Shown piece by piece: positions 45,198-54,432 of a stretch of 64,000 bases of DNA. Below the pieces are notes generated by a model. The model had not been told where the DNA came from and ran no database searches. It saw only the letters and a program-made list of their open reading frames with translations. Positions within the stretch are counted from its first letter, which is position 1. Every line of letters starts with the position of its first letter. The stretch is taken from NCBI GenBank assembly GCA_016901755.1, contig JACJKV010000009.1, positions 18,391-82,390 of the forward strand, given 5' to 3'. Source of the stretch: Thomasclavelia spiroformis (GTDB lineage: Bacteria; Bacillota_I; Bacilli_A; Erysipelotrichales; Coprobacillaceae). A program made the position numbers and the translations under genes.

Positions 45198-45869
45198 TTA
45201 ACTCATATAATCTCCATTATAAGAAACTATTACAGTATAGATAATTCCTTCCATTTGAGATAATTCATTCATAAAAGACACTTCTTGATTTTTTAATCTT
45301 ACCTCATAATTTAATTCAATACATTTCCCTTTGATAGCTTTACTTTTGATACAACAACGATCCACATTTTTTTGTATATATTGAACAGCTATTTGTTCGT
45401 GTTCAAAATTATCACAATGGACAACCAGAATATAAGGTCTTTGAATATTTCTTTTAGTAGAAAAAACATAAATGATCAAACCTATAAACAGACTTCCAAA
45501 TACCGCTAAAGGAATTAATCCTGCAGCTAGAACAATTCCTGCTGCTATGCTCCAAAATAAAAATGCAATATCCATTGGTTCTTTAATAGCGGTACGAAAT
45601 CTAACAATAGATAAAGCCCCCACCATTCCTAAAGATAAAACAATATTACTGGTAACAGCTAAAATAACAAGTGCTGTAATCATTGTTAGAGCGATCAATG
45701 TCACTGCAAAACCAGATGAATACATTAAGCCACTATAACTTCTTTGATAAACATAAAAAATAAATAAACCCAAAGTAAAAGAAAGAATTAAAACAATAAT
45801 CATATCCAATAATGATACTGCATTTATATTTGCTAGAAAATTTGATTTAAAAACATCTTGAAAAGTCAT
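45198..45869 (-). CDS. DUF4956 membrane protein
   Basis: 223 residues with four membrane segments in the first 150 (IIVLILSFTLGLFIFYVY, VTLIALTMITALVILAV, FLFWSIAAGIVLAAGLI, FGSLFIGLIIYVF) and the family signature GMVGALSIVRFRTAIKEP. The C-terminal part is a small cytoplasmic alpha/beta domain. DUF4956 proteins regularly occur with VTC-domain and CotH proteins; their role is unknown. Starts 10 bases after the VTC gene with GGTGAAT. Confidence 0.88.
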   Translation of the reverse strand: MTFQDVFKSNFLANINAVSLLDMIIVLILSFTLGLFIFYVYQRSYSGLMYSSGFAVTLIALTMITALVILAVTSNIVLSLGMVGALSIVRFRTAIKEPMDIAFLFWSIAAGIVLAAGLIPLAVFGSLFIGLIIYVFSTKRNIQRPYILVVHCDNFEHEQIAVQYIQKNVDRCCIKSKAIKGKCIELNYEVRLKNQEVSFMNELSQMEGIIYTVIVSYNGDYMS

Positions 45870-45879
45870 TCTTATTCAC

Positions 45880-46572
45880 CTACCAATCCAACAGACGACA
45901 TCTTGCATATTTAGAATAAGATGTCGTTTTTTGATGAATTCCCTGTAAAGCCATCACTATAATATCAGGTAGAAATTCATTATATTTAACTTCTAAAACA
46001 GCACCATCAAGCGAGATATACGTATCTTCTAACTTGAGAAACTCCCACCAGTTCTTATAAATTTTTAAATGATTATCAATTGTCAATCTGACGTTTGCTA
46101 CATCGTAAATAAACGCACACCTTTGATAAGAAACAATCACACTTGGCTGCAGAAGTTCTCCTTTAATTTTGCTGTAAAACTCTATCATCAGTGGCTCTTG
46201 ACTTTCTAACAAAAAATCTATTTCACCCTGTAATATTTTTTCTACCTGCCACACCTCCAAAGGTACGCTCCTTTTCGCACATAAACCATTATGTTTTATT
46301 TTTTTCTCCAAACGAATAAAACTTAAATCCTGATTATAATAACGTATTCTAAATTTTTCTCTTTGAATTTCTCCGTCCATTTTTTCCTTTAATGCTTTAT
46401 CATACGGTGTATCAAAATATAGACTATTAACATTATAATAGCCATTTTTATAACAATACTGATCTTTTGAAAAAAGTAGTGCTAATCTTTCTTTTAAATA
46501 ATAAACTTCCAAACCATTAATGGGATGTTTTAATTCATGGCGATAAGATATGGGCTGATAGTCTATAATCAT
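45880..46572 (-). CDS. VTC-domain (polyphosphate polymerase-like) protein
   Basis: 230 residues of the VTC family, named for the yeast vacuolar polyphosphate polymerase core. Tunnel-domain features: YRHELKHPINGLEVYYLKER (basic N-terminus), VNSLYFDTPYDKALKEKMDG, KFRIRYYNQD, RLEKKIKHNGLCAKRSVPL and the C-terminal Glu in LEVKYNEFLPD. No membrane segment, so cytoplasmic. Whether it makes polyphosphate or only binds nucleotide or phosphate is not known for bacterial members. The ATG at 46572 follows AGGAGTGAG; a start at 46620 has no ribosome site. Confidence 0.88.
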   Translation of the reverse strand: MIIDYQPISYRHELKHPINGLEVYYLKERLALLFSKDQYCYKNGYYNVNSLYFDTPYDKALKEKMDGEIQREKFRIRYYNQDLSFIRLEKKIKHNGLCAKRSVPLEVWQVEKILQGEIDFLLESQEPLMIEFYSKIKGELLQPSVIVSYQRCAFIYDVANVRLTIDNHLKIYKNWWEFLKLEDTYISLDGAVLEVKYNEFLPDIIVMALQGIHQKTTSYSKYARCRLLDW

Positions 46573-46647
46573 ATTCTCACTCCTGTAGTAGTAAAATAAA
46601 TTTTTATATTCGCTCAACATTTTTATCCATCAATAATTATATGAGTA

Positions 46648-46671
46648 AAGGAGTTTATATTGAAACTCCTT
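46648..46671 (-). other. Stem-loop between anti-sigma and VTC genes
   Basis: AAGGAGTTT / AAACTCCTT, perfect 9-bp arms with a 6-base loop starting at the anti-sigma stop codon. No T-run follows, so more likely an mRNA stability or processing element than a terminator. Confidence 0.5.
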
Positions 46672-47629
46672 ATTCTTTGATATCAAAAGATATAATTTCA
46701 CCACTCACTGCATTAATTGTATATTCATATGTTGCAGATTCTTTCTTAAATTTAATCATGTAAATTAACTGATCATCCATAACATTTAAATCATCTTCAT
46801 AATCATCTAATTCATCTTTATTCACTTGGCCATGAGTTAGGACAATTTGTTTAGCCTCTTCATTCGTTAAGTAACCACTTTGACTTTTCTCACCATCAAA
46901 AGTAACGTTTTTAATATCAATATTCTTATAATGGATTAAAGTGTTCAAATCACTGATAGATAAATGAATCAGATCTTCAAAATCATAATTTGGACTTTTA
47001 CTGATCAGTTTTTGAATTAATGTGACTTTTCCTACAGATATATTATATTTTTCCGCCAGTTTTTCTCTTTCCGTAGAAAAATCATAATCTTGAGAAACAA
47101 CAGAAGCCTGCACAGAATAACCAGATAAAATATTTTTCACATCACTAGCGACATTCTGTTTTAATTTCTCTCTTTTTTCTTGATTTTTTCCTTGCACACT
47201 TACTAGAATAGAATTATTAGCTTCAGTTATATATCCATATTTAAACATACTTCCAAGCAAGGCATTAATAGCCACATCTAAATCTGTATTTAATAAATCC
47301 ATGTCATCCATAATCAGTTGAGCATCCTCATTATGACAAATTACTTTTTCTACACGTCTTTGACTGTTAATTTCTAACTCTATACTTGGATTTACTTCAA
47401 AAGCAACCGAATATAGGTTATTAACTGGAAAATTGATCAAAGCCATAAAAAGAACACATACAGCTGCAAGAACAGATACTTTATATCTCCAGGAAAAAGA
47501 AATTATTTTCTTTTCTGATCTTAATTGTGTGATATTTTTTATATCTCGCATTAATTGTTCTTTCTTTGAAGGCATACAAATATCTTGAAACTCTAGCTTT
47601 AATTTTTTTTCTATCTCTTTATTTTTCAA
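46670..47629 (-). CDS. RsgI-like membrane anti-sigma factor with PepSY domain
   Basis: 319 residues. A cytoplasmic N-terminus (about 45 residues) that should bind the sigma factor, one membrane helix (VSVLAAVCVLFMALINF), an RsgI-type ectodomain (VAFEVNPSIELEINSQRRV, VAINALLGSMFKYGYI) and a C-terminal PepSY-like domain (GYLTNEEAKQIVLTHGQV ... YEYTINAVSGEIISFDI). In studied RsgI proteins the chain self-cleaves at Asn-Pro in this VNPS motif. TTG start at 47629, 3 bases after the sigma stop, with GGAGG 8 bases upstream. Confidence 0.87.
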   Translation of the reverse strand: MKNKEIEKKLKLEFQDICMPSKKEQLMRDIKNITQLRSEKKIISFSWRYKVSVLAAVCVLFMALINFPVNNLYSVAFEVNPSIELEINSQRRVEKVICHNEDAQLIMDDMDLLNTDLDVAINALLGSMFKYGYITEANNSILVSVQGKNQEKREKLKQNVASDVKNILSGYSVQASVVSQDYDFSTEREKLAEKYNISVGKVTLIQKLISKSPNYDFEDLIHLSISDLNTLIHYKNIDIKNVTFDGEKSQSGYLTNEEAKQIVLTHGQVNKDELDDYEDDLNVMDDQLIYMIKFKKESATYEYTINAVSGEIISFDIKE

Positions 47630-47632
47630 AGA

Positions 47633-48154
47633 TCATTCCTCCAAACTTTTCTTCATCTTTTTCAAAGAACGATGATATCTATTTAGCACTGTTGATAATT
47701 TTAAGTCCATAATTTGAGAAATATCTTTAAATGTCATGCCTTCAACAGCATGCAAAACGATAATTTCTCTTTCTTCACTATGAAGTGAAAGCATTAGAGT
47801 ATTAATCAATAGCTTATTATGAATACCATTCATACTTTCATCTATTTTACCAATTTCATAATCAACCGCATATTCCCTATTTGTCTTTCTTAATGACATA
47901 TATGTGATATTTCTGGAAATCGTTAAAATCCATGCTTTGGCATGACCATTTCCTTTATACAAATGAATATTTTGATAAATATGTATAAAAACATCATGAG
48001 TCAAATCTTGAGCATATTCTTTGATACGTACAATACTATAAATATATCTATAAACTTCGTTATACATTTTTTCATATATCTGTTCCAAAACCAGACTGTT
48101 ATTTTGAAGTTCAAGCAATAAATGTTCTAAATCATCCTCTTTTAACATCATCAT
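47633..48154 (-). CDS. ECF-type RNA polymerase sigma factor
   Basis: 173 residues with region 2 (YNEVYRYIYSIVRIKEYAQD, LTHDVFIHIYQNI, KAWILTISRNITYMSLRK) and region 4 (SEEREIIVLHAVEGMTFKDI, MDLKLSTVLNRYHRSLKKMK). It lacks regions 1 and 3, as ECF factors do. Directs transcription of a set that probably includes this operon once the downstream anti-sigma lets go. Three ATG in a row follow AGGAGAG; the first or second is the start. A repeat pair TAAC(A/G)CAAAC lies in the 83-base gap upstream. Confidence 0.92.
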   Translation of the reverse strand: MMMLKEDDLEHLLLELQNNSLVLEQIYEKMYNEVYRYIYSIVRIKEYAQDLTHDVFIHIYQNIHLYKGNGHAKAWILTISRNITYMSLRKTNREYAVDYEIGKIDESMNGIHNKLLINTLMLSLHSEEREIIVLHAVEGMTFKDISQIMDLKLSTVLNRYHRSLKKMKKSLEE

Positions 48155-48204
48155 ATCTCTCCTATGATGTTAATATCACATTAAATATCCTTTTTTTCTC
48201 TCTT

Positions 48205-48236
48205 GTTTGCGTTATTTTATTTTTAAGTTTGTGTTA
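48205..48236 (-). repeat. Direct repeat upstream of the ECF sigma gene
   Basis: Minus strand TAACACAAAC and TAACGCAAAC, 22 bases apart start to start (two helical turns). Possible regulator site. Confidence 0.4.
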
Positions 48237-48237
48237 A

Positions 48238-49473
48238 TTAATTGTCATAATTAGAACTGTCATCATAATTTGAATTATCATCATAATTTGAATTTTGATT
48301 TGGGGTTGTCGATGTATTCGATGATTGATTATTTCCATAATTGCTGTCATCATAATTGGTATTGCCATAATTTGAATTTTGATCTACTGCCCCCGACGAA
48401 CTAGATGATTGATTATTTCCATAATTGCTGTCATCATAATTGGTATTGTTATTGTTTGCATTTTGATTAGTTGTTCCTGATGAACCTGATGATTGAGTAA
48501 TTCCGTAGTTGCTATCATTATAGTTCGTGTTATCGTAATTAGTATTCTTACCTGATGAACCTGACGTTTGTTCATTTCCATAAGTTGTATTAGCGTTATT
48601 TGTAATATTTGGGGTTGTAGCTTCTTTAGGTTCTACTTCTTTTTCTATGATTCCTTGTTCTGCACTCACTTCATATTCATATTCATTATTGTTATAAATA
48701 AATTCTATATCATAAGTAAGAACACCGTTTTCTATATCATAATCTATTTCTAAATTTTGAATATTTTCTTTGGTAAGTGAAGCATTCTTTAAAGCAATAT
48801 CCAATGCCTCATCTTGAGTTATATATTGAGCTGTACTCATGTTTCCTAATATTTTATGATTTTTATTATCATCTTCTAAAGACTGATAAATTAAAATCAG
48901 ATCCTGTATCTTTAATTTTGCCAATTCTCCTGCTGTGTACTTTTTCTGCTTTTCATCTTCATCAATAATTTCTTCAATTAAATTGGCCTTTCCATAGGAA
49001 ATACTATATTTTTCCATTAAACTTTCAATATCATCATCAATATCAATATCTTGAGAAAAAATAGCTCCTTCAATTGAATAATTCTTTAAAGTCGAGTAAA
49101 TGTACTGACTTAATTTTTCTTCTAAAGCAGTACGTTCCTTTTCTTCATCATTTTCTACAGATAATAAAACAGTATTTTGATTCGTATTTAAATATCCATT
49201 CTTGACCAATGATCCTAATAATGCATTTAATGCCACGTTAACATCAGCCTGTTTCAAATTCATATCTTCTAAAACTTTTTTACCATCCTCATTGACAGCT
49301 AATACGTCCATAACTTTTTGATCGTCATCTAAATGTAACTGAATACTGGGATTAATATCCAAAGTTATCAAACTTTTATACTCCTGCGTTTTGTTTGCAC
49401 TCCCGCATCCAGTTATCATTGATAACATGAATATACTTGCTACTATTATTTTTGGTATTTGTATTTTTTTCAT
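48238..49473 (-). CDS. Lipoprotein with RsgI-like ectodomain, PepSY-like region and repetitive Asn/Tyr/Ser tail
   Basis: 411 residues. Lipoprotein signal (IIVASIFMLSMITGC, lipobox MITGC), then an ectodomain parallel to that of the anti-sigma: ITLDINPSIQLHLDDDQKV with the NPS motif, VNVALNALLGSLVKNGYL, a PepSY-like region (YITQDEALDIALKNASL ... YEYEVSAEQGIIEKEV), and a tail of about 115 residues made of 28-residue repeats such as NYDDSNYGNNQSSSSSG. It has no cytoplasmic sigma-binding part. Start at 49473: AAGGAG lies 9 bases upstream. Probably first gene of the operon; a paralogue of the anti-sigma ectodomain. Confidence 0.85.
   Translation of the reverse strand: MKKIQIPKIIVASIFMLSMITGCGSANKTQEYKSLITLDINPSIQLHLDDDQKVMDVLAVNEDGKKVLEDMNLKQADVNVALNALLGSLVKNGYLNTNQNTVLLSVENDEEKERTALEEKLSQYIYSTLKNYSIEGAIFSQDIDIDDDIESLMEKYSISYGKANLIEEIIDEDEKQKKYTAGELAKLKIQDLILIYQSLEDDNKNHKILGNMSTAQYITQDEALDIALKNASLTKENIQNLEIDYDIENGVLTYDIEFIYNNNEYEYEVSAEQGIIEKEVEPKEATTPNITNNANTTYGNEQTSGSSGKNTNYDNTNYNDSNYGITQSSGSSGTTNQNANNNNTNYDDSNYGNNQSSSSSGAVDQNSNYGNTNYDDSNYGNNQSSNTSTTPNQNSNYDDNSNYDDSSNYDN
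48240..48575 (-). repeat. 84-bp tandem repeats coding the lipoprotein tail
   Basis: Block containing CCATAATTGCTGTCAT (plus strand) recurs at 48335, 48419 and, diverged, 48503: exactly 84 bases each, 28 codons, with partial copies at both ends. Such in-frame repeats can expand or contract by recombination. Confidence 0.82.
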
Positions 49474-49516
49474 ATCTTTCATCTCCTTTATTTTATCAAT
49501 GCATAAATTGCTGTTT

Positions 49517-49544
49517 TTATCACACAAAATACCAAAGATTTCAA
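49517..49544 (-). promoter_or_regulatory. Promoter of the lipoprotein-sigma-CotH operon
   Basis: Minus strand TTGAAA, 16-base spacer, TGATAA. SigA-like; an ECF-type promoter could not be defined. Confidence 0.5.
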
Positions 49545-49594
49545 ACTTTTTTTAATTTCTTTAACTTTATGTATTCTGCATTAATACTTTAATT

Positions 49595-49626
49595 AAAAAA
49601 TCAGAATCCTGAGATTCTGATTTTTT
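49595..49626. terminator. Strong bidirectional terminator upstream of the lipoprotein operon
   Basis: AAAAAATCAGAATC-CTGA-GATTCTGATTTTTT. On the minus strand it would end transcripts from the RNA methyltransferase gene, 330 bases further up. Confidence 0.85.
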
Positions 49627-49955
49627 AAACAAATATCTATCTATAAATAAGTAAATATCTAAAACTAATTATAAATAAAAAGAAACACCTACCATAAAAT
49701 AAATGAACTGCAAGTAAAATTACATTTCCAAAAGAACAATCAAAATACTAAAAAACAAGATACCAATCAGTTCAAATTAAATCTAAGACAATGATTAACG
49801 ATATCCTAAAAGATAAACATGCCTTCTCTTTTTGCTTAAAAAGGTAGCCTCAATAAATAACAGCTTTTTGAACTAATTCAATATACACAATCCATATTCA
49901 ACCAAAGTTGTATAATTCAGTAAACTAGCCCCTTCAAATACCAACTGAATTTATA
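49627..49955. other. Gene-free AT-rich gap
   Basis: No coding sequence with a ribosome site, no tRNA and no clear repeat seen on either strand. It is the 3' untranslated stretch between the methyltransferase stop and the terminator at 49595-49626, and could hold a 3'-derived RNA. Confidence 0.5.
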
Positions 49956-51098
49956 TCAACAGCTTTTTTTGAAACAAAGCCGTACGATTGATTCTACATG
50001 TTTAGTGTGGGGAAACATATCATATAAATACATATCATTACCCTGATATCCTAATTTGCGAAAATAAAGCAGATCTCTGATTTGAGTCATAGGATCACAT
50101 GAAATATAAATGACCTGTTGTGGACGCAGTTGATAAACTGCATCCATAAACTGCTTTGTTGATCCACTGCGTGGCGGATCCATGATAACAATATCTATCT
50201 TTTCCTTTTTTAACGCCAGCTCGCTCATAAAATCAGAAGCATCCTGGCATATAAAATGAATCCGATCCAGTTGATTCATTTTCGCATTATTAATCGCATC
50301 TTTAACGGCATTACGATTACTTTCTACACCAATAACATGTCCAATTTGCTTAGATAAAATCATGCCTATCGTTCCAATTCCACAATAAGCATCTATACCG
50401 TGCTCTTTGCCGTTCACTTTTAAAAGTGACAGCGCTTTAGTATAAAGGGCCACACACTGATCGTGATTGATCTGATAAAAAGACTGTGGTGAAATCTTAA
50501 ACTTTAAGCCACATAATTCATCAACGATAAAACCTTTTCCAAACAGAACTTTGTCTTCCTGTCCTAAGACAACTGGTGTTTTTCTGGTATTCACATTTAA
50601 AACAATCGTTTTAATACTAGAAAATCTGTTTGTTAACTGCTGACAGAGCTGTTTTGATCCTTTCCATATCCTGTCATTACAGACCAGAACGACCATCGTC
50701 TGATTCGTTACTACGGCTCTGCGAATTAACACATGTCGCAACAAACCTTTATTTTTATAAGGATCGTAAATAGATACTCGGTACTTTTTGAAATATTTCT
50801 GTAAAAACATCAGAATTTCATCCATAATTTCTTCATGCAAATAACATTTATGATAAGGAATGACTTTTCTGCTGCTTTCTTCATATAAGCCATACTCATA
50901 GCGATGATTAAATGCAACGATCACTTTATTGCGATATCCTTTTTCTAAAGGGGAAGCCTGAATATCATGAACTTTTAAAGAAATATGCTGTTTTTCAACT
51001 TCTTTTTTAACCAAATCCGTTTTATAATGCAGCTGTTTTTGATAATCATCATCCTCAAAAAAACAGCCACCACATTTATGAATCAATGAACATTTCAT
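49956..51098 (-). CDS. RNA (uracil-C5)-methyltransferase, RlmD/TrmA family
   Basis: 380 residues; methylates uracil C5 in rRNA (U1939/U747-type) or tRNA with S-adenosylmethionine. N-terminal cysteines (CSLIHKCGGCFF) match the iron-sulfur cluster site. SAM-binding GIDAYCGIGTIGMILSKQ, MDPPRSGSTKQF and catalytic Cys in IYISCDPMTQIRDL are present. The N-terminal TRAM domain is missing, as in shorter members. AAGGAG precedes ATG. Target site is not decidable from sequence. Confidence 0.93.
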   Translation of the reverse strand: MKCSLIHKCGGCFFEDDDYQKQLHYKTDLVKKEVEKQHISLKVHDIQASPLEKGYRNKVIVAFNHRYEYGLYEESSRKVIPYHKCYLHEEIMDEILMFLQKYFKKYRVSIYDPYKNKGLLRHVLIRRAVVTNQTMVVLVCNDRIWKGSKQLCQQLTNRFSSIKTIVLNVNTRKTPVVLGQEDKVLFGKGFIVDELCGLKFKISPQSFYQINHDQCVALYTKALSLLKVNGKEHGIDAYCGIGTIGMILSKQIGHVIGVESNRNAVKDAINNAKMNQLDRIHFICQDASDFMSELALKKEKIDIVIMDPPRSGSTKQFMDAVYQLRPQQVIYISCDPMTQIRDLLYFRKLGYQGNDMYLYDMFPHTKHVESIVRLCFKKSC

Positions 51099-51153
51099 TT
51101 TTTAACTCCTTATTTGCTGATTAGTAAAAACATTATAGCATAAGTTTTATTAT

Positions 51154-51182
51154 TTGATGAAATAATATAATAGTGTTATAAT
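51154..51182 (+). promoter_or_regulatory. Promoter region of the G3E GTPase pair
   Basis: TTGATG, 17-base spacer, TATAAT at 51177-51182. This would start transcription at the ribosome site, so the second TATAAT at 51166-51171 may be the one used. Confidence 0.45.
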
Positions 51183-51200
51183 TGTCCGGAGGTGGATAAC

Positions 51201-52262
51201 ATGAGTAAAATAGATATTATTTCTGGTTTCTTAGGAGCTGGAAAAACTACATTAATTAAAAAACTGATAGACGAAGTCTATGTCAATGAAAAAATTGTAT
51301 TAATAGAAAATGAATTTGGAGAAATCGGTATTGATGGTACCTTCCTTCAGGATTCAGGAGTAACCATTAATGAAATGAATTCTGGATGTATCTGCTGCAG
51401 TCTGGTAGGTGATTTTGAAGCTTCATTAAAAGAAGTGCTTGATACTTACCATCCTGATCGAGTAATCATTGAACCTTCAGGTGTCGGTAAATTAAGCGAT
51501 GTCATCAAAGCAGTTACCAAAGTAAAAAGTGCTGAACTGGAATTAGATAATTTTATTACTGTGGTTGATGCTAAAAAATGTCGTATGTATACTAAAAACT
51601 TTGGTGAGTTTTACAATAATCAGGTTGAAAATGCTTCTTTGATCGTTTTAAGCCGTACTCAGGACATAACTGAATTTCAGTTAAATGAATGTCTTGACAT
51701 CTTAAAAGGTATCAATGACCATAGTCCTATCATTACAACGCCTTGGGATAAATTAAACGGAAAAGACATTATTGAAGCCTGCCTTGTCAACTTAAAAGAA
51801 GAATTACTTCACGATCATGATGACGCATGCGGCTGTAACCATCATGAACATCATCATGATGAACATTGTGACTGTGATCACCATGAACACCATCACCACG
51901 ATGAACATTGTGGCTGTGATCACCATGAACATCATCATCACGATGAACATTGTGGCTGTGATCATCATGAACATCATCATCACGCCGATGAAGTTTTCCA
52001 AAGTATTGGTTTAACAACCGTTAAAAAATACAATGAAGTTGAATTGAGCCACATTTTAGATCAGCTAAGCAACGAAAATATTTTAAGAGCAAAGGGGTTT
52101 GTTGACAGCGGAAATGATGACTGGTGGTATTTTGATCTGGTTCCTGAAGAATATGAAATTCGTATGGGAAAACCAATGTATACTGGTCAGATTTGTGTTA
52201 TTGGTAAAGATATTGATGAAGAAAAAATTAAAACCATGTTTTTAGGTCAGCAAAATGGATAA
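51201..52262 (+). CDS. G3E (COG0523/CobW) metal-chaperone GTPase with His/Cys-rich insert
   Basis: 353 residues. Walker A GFLGAGKTTLIKKL, metal motif SGCICCSLVGDF (CxCC) and Walker B region RVIIEPSGVGKLSDV define the family, which delivers zinc, nickel or cobalt to enzymes. An insert at about residues 200-260 is nearly all His, Glu, Asp and Cys in 14-residue repeats (HHEHHHHDEHCGCD), a metal store or sensor. The ATG at 51201 follows GGAGGTG. Overlaps the next GTPase gene by 8 bases. The metal is not certain; zinc is most usual, and nickel is possible given the lar genes. Confidence 0.9.
   Translation: MSKIDIISGFLGAGKTTLIKKLIDEVYVNEKIVLIENEFGEIGIDGTFLQDSGVTINEMNSGCICCSLVGDFEASLKEVLDTYHPDRVIIEPSGVGKLSDVIKAVTKVKSAELELDNFITVVDAKKCRMYTKNFGEFYNNQVENASLIVLSRTQDITEFQLNECLDILKGINDHSPIITTPWDKLNGKDIIEACLVNLKEELLHDHDDACGCNHHEHHHDEHCDCDHHEHHHHDEHCGCDHHEHHHHDEHCGCDHHEHHHHADEVFQSIGLTTVKKYNEVELSHILDQLSNENILRAKGFVDSGNDDWWYFDLVPEEYEIRMGKPMYTGQICVIGKDIDEEKIKTMFLGQQNG
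51839..51984 (+). repeat. 42-bp tandem repeats coding the His/Cys-rich insert
   Basis: About three and a half copies of a 14-codon unit (CACCATGAACATCATCATCA-type core with GATGAACATTGTGGCTGTGA). Copies 2 and 3 are nearly identical, suggesting recent duplication. Confidence 0.8.
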
Positions 52263-53203
52263 AGTTCAAACGAGAGTCTACCTGTTTACTGGCTTTTTAG
52301 AAAGCGGTAAAACATCTTTTATTTCTGATACACTGTTAAATCAGGGATTTGGCGATGATGAAAAAACGCTGATCATCGCTACAGAAGAAGGCGAAATTCC
52401 TTTTGATCTGCCTGCTTTAAAAAAAGAAAATACTGATGTCATCTTTATTGAAAGTGAAGATGAGATGAGTTATGAAAACATGTTACATCTTCATCAAAAA
52501 TACAAACCAACTCAAGTTATGATTGAATACAATGGAATGTGGGATCCAGCAATGTTCATTAATGAATACTGTCCAGAACAATGGCAGGTGGTACAGATTC
52601 TAACTACGATCAATGCTGAGACTTTTGATCTTTATTATAATAATATGCGCAGCCAGTTTGTCTTTCATATTACGGGCAGTGATCTGGTCATCGTTAACAG
52701 ATGTGATGCCAACACTAAAAAATATCCTATTCGTGGCAGCATAAAATCATTAAATCCAATGTGTCAGATCGTTTATGAAAATAAAAACCGACAAATCGAA
52801 GAATTAAGTGTCAATGATCTGCCCTACAATCTTCAAGATGACTATATCGAAGTCAGTGATATCGATTATGGTATTTTCTGTATGCATATCATGGAAGATC
52901 CTTCCATATACGAAAATAAAACTATTAAAATTAAAGGAAAATTTATCGGTAGAGATAAACTGCTGGAAAATGGCTTTGTTTTAGGAAGAGAAGCTATGGT
53001 CTGCTGCGCAGAAGATATGCAGCTTTTAGGTTTGGTCTGTATCAGTCCGTATGCCAGTCAGTTAATTAAAGATGAATGGCTGATCGTTGAAGGAACGATT
53101 GGTTTAGAATATGATGAAACTGTAGGACATGATATTGCCATTTTGCATGTTGATCGTTTAGAAGGAACAAAACCTTTACAAAATGAATATGTTACATTTG
53201 ATT

Positions 53204-53205
<2 letters not shown>
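52255..53205 (+). CDS. CobW-like GTPase fused to a TIGR03943-like domain
   Basis: 316 residues. The N-terminal half is a G3E-type P-loop domain (YLFTGFLESGKTSFISDTLL, VMIEYNGMWDP) that lacks the CxCC metal motif. The C-terminal 110 residues (YENKTIKIKGKFIGRDKLLE, GREAMVCCAEDMQLLGLVC, EWLIVEGTIGLEYD) resemble the C-terminal domain of TIGR03943/YcgQ proteins, partners of the YcgR permease. Translation-coupled to the His-rich GTPase (ATGGATAA overlap), so the two probably work together in metal handling. No permease gene is adjacent. Confidence 0.8.

Positions 53206-54431
<1,226 letters not shown>

Positions 54432-54432
<1 letters not shown>

Noticed and set aside
48240..48575. Regular repeats that could suggest a CRISPR array
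   Set aside because: The 84-base units are contiguous, lie in frame within a lipoprotein gene and have no unique spacers or cas genes.
51787..52017. Open frames on both strands and in another forward frame across the His-rich repeats
   Set aside because: They come from the repetitive CAT/GAT codons of the GTPase insert; no ribosome site and no plausible protein.
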